Origin: Psychroflexus sp. ALD_RP9
GTDB taxonomy: Bacteria; Bacteroidota; Bacteroidia; Flavobacteriales; Flavobacteriaceae
Assembly: GCF_017311165.1 (NCBI RefSeq)
Contig: NZ_CP062973.1
Coordinates: 1,116,001 to 1,180,000 of the forward strand
Direction: 5' to 3'
Length of the DNA stretch: 64,000 nucleotides
Below, piece after piece: positions 63,118 through 64,000 of this stretch. Under the pieces are notes generated by a model. It ran no database searches. It saw nothing but the letters and a program-made list of their open reading frames with translations, and was not told the origin of the DNA. The position numbers and the translations under genes were made by a program. The stretch's first letter is position 1; every line of letters begins with the position of its first letter.

Positions 63118-63962
63118 GTGTTTTAGTAACAGGAGCTAACGGTCAATTAGGCTTGTGTTTGCAAGCTATTTCTGCTAACTTTAAATCAATTGTTAAATTT
63201 AAAAGCTCGTCTGAATTAGATTTAACTAATAAAGAATTACTCTCTGATTTTTTTAACACAGAGCAGCCTAAATTCTGTATTAATTGCGCTGCATACACAA
63301 ATGTTGAAGCCGCTGAAGATGAGACCAAAAAAGCTAATGAGATTAACTACTTAGCAGTTAAAAATTTAGCACAACTCTGTAAACAATATAATTGTGTATT
63401 AATTCACATCTCTACCGATTATGTGTTTAATGGTCAAAAACAAACAGCTTACATAGAAAATGATACCACACAGCCTATCAATGTTTATGGCTCTTCTAAA
63501 CTTAAAGGTGAAAAAGCCATACAAGCTAGCGGTTGCCATCATTTTATTATCAGAACTTCTTGGCTCTACTCACAATACCGAAGCAATTTTTTAAATTTTG
63601 TAAAATCTAAAATTGAAGCCAAAACTGAAGAAATTACCATCACTACAGAGCAATTAGGTACACCAACTAATGCTAATGACTTAGCAGAATTTATTTGCTA
63701 TTTAGTAAATTCAGAATCAATAAAATATGGTTTGTACCATTTTAGTAATGAAGGCGAATTAACTTGGTATGATTTCAGCTTGAAAATCAAACAACTTTAC
63801 AATTCAGATATAAAGATAACACCTATAGAAAGTTTTAAAACCAAAGCTAAACGTCCTCCATATTCTGTTTTAAGTAAAGAAAAGTTAAAGAAAAACTTTA
63901 GTGATTTTCACTTAAAAAAATGGGATGAAAGTTTAGCCGACCTCATCAAAAAGATCGGCTAA
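63114..63962 (+). CDS. rfbD: dTDP-4-dehydrorhamnose reductase
   Basis: A 282-residue SDR enzyme that makes dTDP-L-rhamnose in the last step. Seen are VTGANGQLGLCLQAI (5-19), CINCAAYTNVEAAEDE, STDYVFNGQK and the YGSSKLKGEKA catalytic region (Tyr near 125), then IIRTSWLYS and GLYHFSNEGELTWYDFS. It lies 38 bases from the window end, which holds nothing else I can recognise. rfbA may follow outside. Confidence 0.94.
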   Translation: MSVLVTGANGQLGLCLQAISANFKSIVKFKSSSELDLTNKELLSDFFNTEQPKFCINCAAYTNVEAAEDETKKANEINYLAVKNLAQLCKQYNCVLIHISTDYVFNGQKQTAYIENDTTQPINVYGSSKLKGEKAIQASGCHHFIIRTSWLYSQYRSNFLNFVKSKIEAKTEEITITTEQLGTPTNANDLAEFICYLVNSESIKYGLYHFSNEGELTWYDFSLKIKQLYNSDIKITPIESFKTKAKRPPYSVLSKEKLKKNFSDFHLKKWDESLADLIKKIG

Positions 63963-64000
63963 AAATTTTATTCATTAAGAAGGCTTTTGCTTAAAGATTT

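Noticed and set aside
1..64000. CRISPR arrays, rRNA or tRNA genes, prophage or transposase genes
   Set aside because: I saw no regularly spaced repeats, RNA gene signatures, integrase or transposase in any part of the window; short RNA genes could still be missed by eye.

Overview
The window is a chromosomal segment of a Bacteroidota bacterium, most likely Flavobacteriaceae. The evidence is a low G+C content, Bacteroidota-type -7 boxes (TAnnTTTG) ahead of many genes, a type IX secretion (T9SS) C-terminal sorting domain, FISUMP-domain lipoproteins, a GIN-domain protein and family-typical gene orders (purD next to two small families of uncharacterised flavobacterial proteins; tatA-M23-GH3). No rRNA, tRNA, CRISPR, transposase or phage gene was seen.

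Layout. 1-5.6 kb: 3' part of mnmG, a parS-like site, a methyltransferase, a Skp/OmpH-like lipoprotein, holB and pgk. 5.6-12.5 kb: a minus-strand surface and secreted-protein block (T9SS adhesin with a small sorting-tail protein, a decayed formylglycine-generating-enzyme relic, two FISUMP proteins and other lipoproteins). 12.8-17.2 kb: rnpA, an S41 protease, an ATP-dependent DNA ligase and queD. 17.24-17.79 kb: a very AT-rich gap with DnaA-box-like sequences, my best candidate for oriC. 17.8-20.2 kb: rpiB, a CDF metal transporter, an acetyltransferase and an HD hydrolase. 20.2-26.7 kb: a four-gene minus-strand signalling operon (multi-PAS kinase, GAF kinase, REC-PAS-HisKA protein, single-domain receiver). 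26.9-35.8 kb: an M14 peptidase, a frameshifted secreted-protein gene, an oxidoreductase, TerB, the protease-RimK-AstE-like triad, a folate enzyme and a PfkB kinase. 35.8-37.7 kb: purF. 37.8-52.1 kb: a surface-polysaccharide locus (flippase, sulfotransferase, glycosyltransferases, two polymerase/ligase-like membrane proteins, Ugd and UDP-glucuronate decarboxylase, initiating phosphoglycosyltransferase, WecB, CapK-like). 52.1-57.4 kb: purD, small membrane proteins, lpxH, tatA and an M23 protein. 57.4-60.6 kb: GH3 and a large protein with a nucleosidase-like C-terminal half. 60.6-64 kb: a Wzz-like protein and rfbB, rfbC, rfbD for dTDP-rhamnose.

How it fits together. The parS-like site, rnpA and the DnaA-box-rich gap suggest the window lies close to the replication origin. 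Much of the rest builds the cell surface: the polysaccharide locus should supply UDP-glucuronate, UDP-xylose, UDP-ManNAc and dTDP-rhamnose to an undecaprenyl-linked glycan.

The less ordinary items are the parS/oriC pair, the FGE relic, a pair of about 110-160 bp palindromic repeats (one supplies the 3' end of a glycosyltransferase gene), the frameshifted gene, the RimK triad, the output-less signalling operon and the nucleosidase-like protein.
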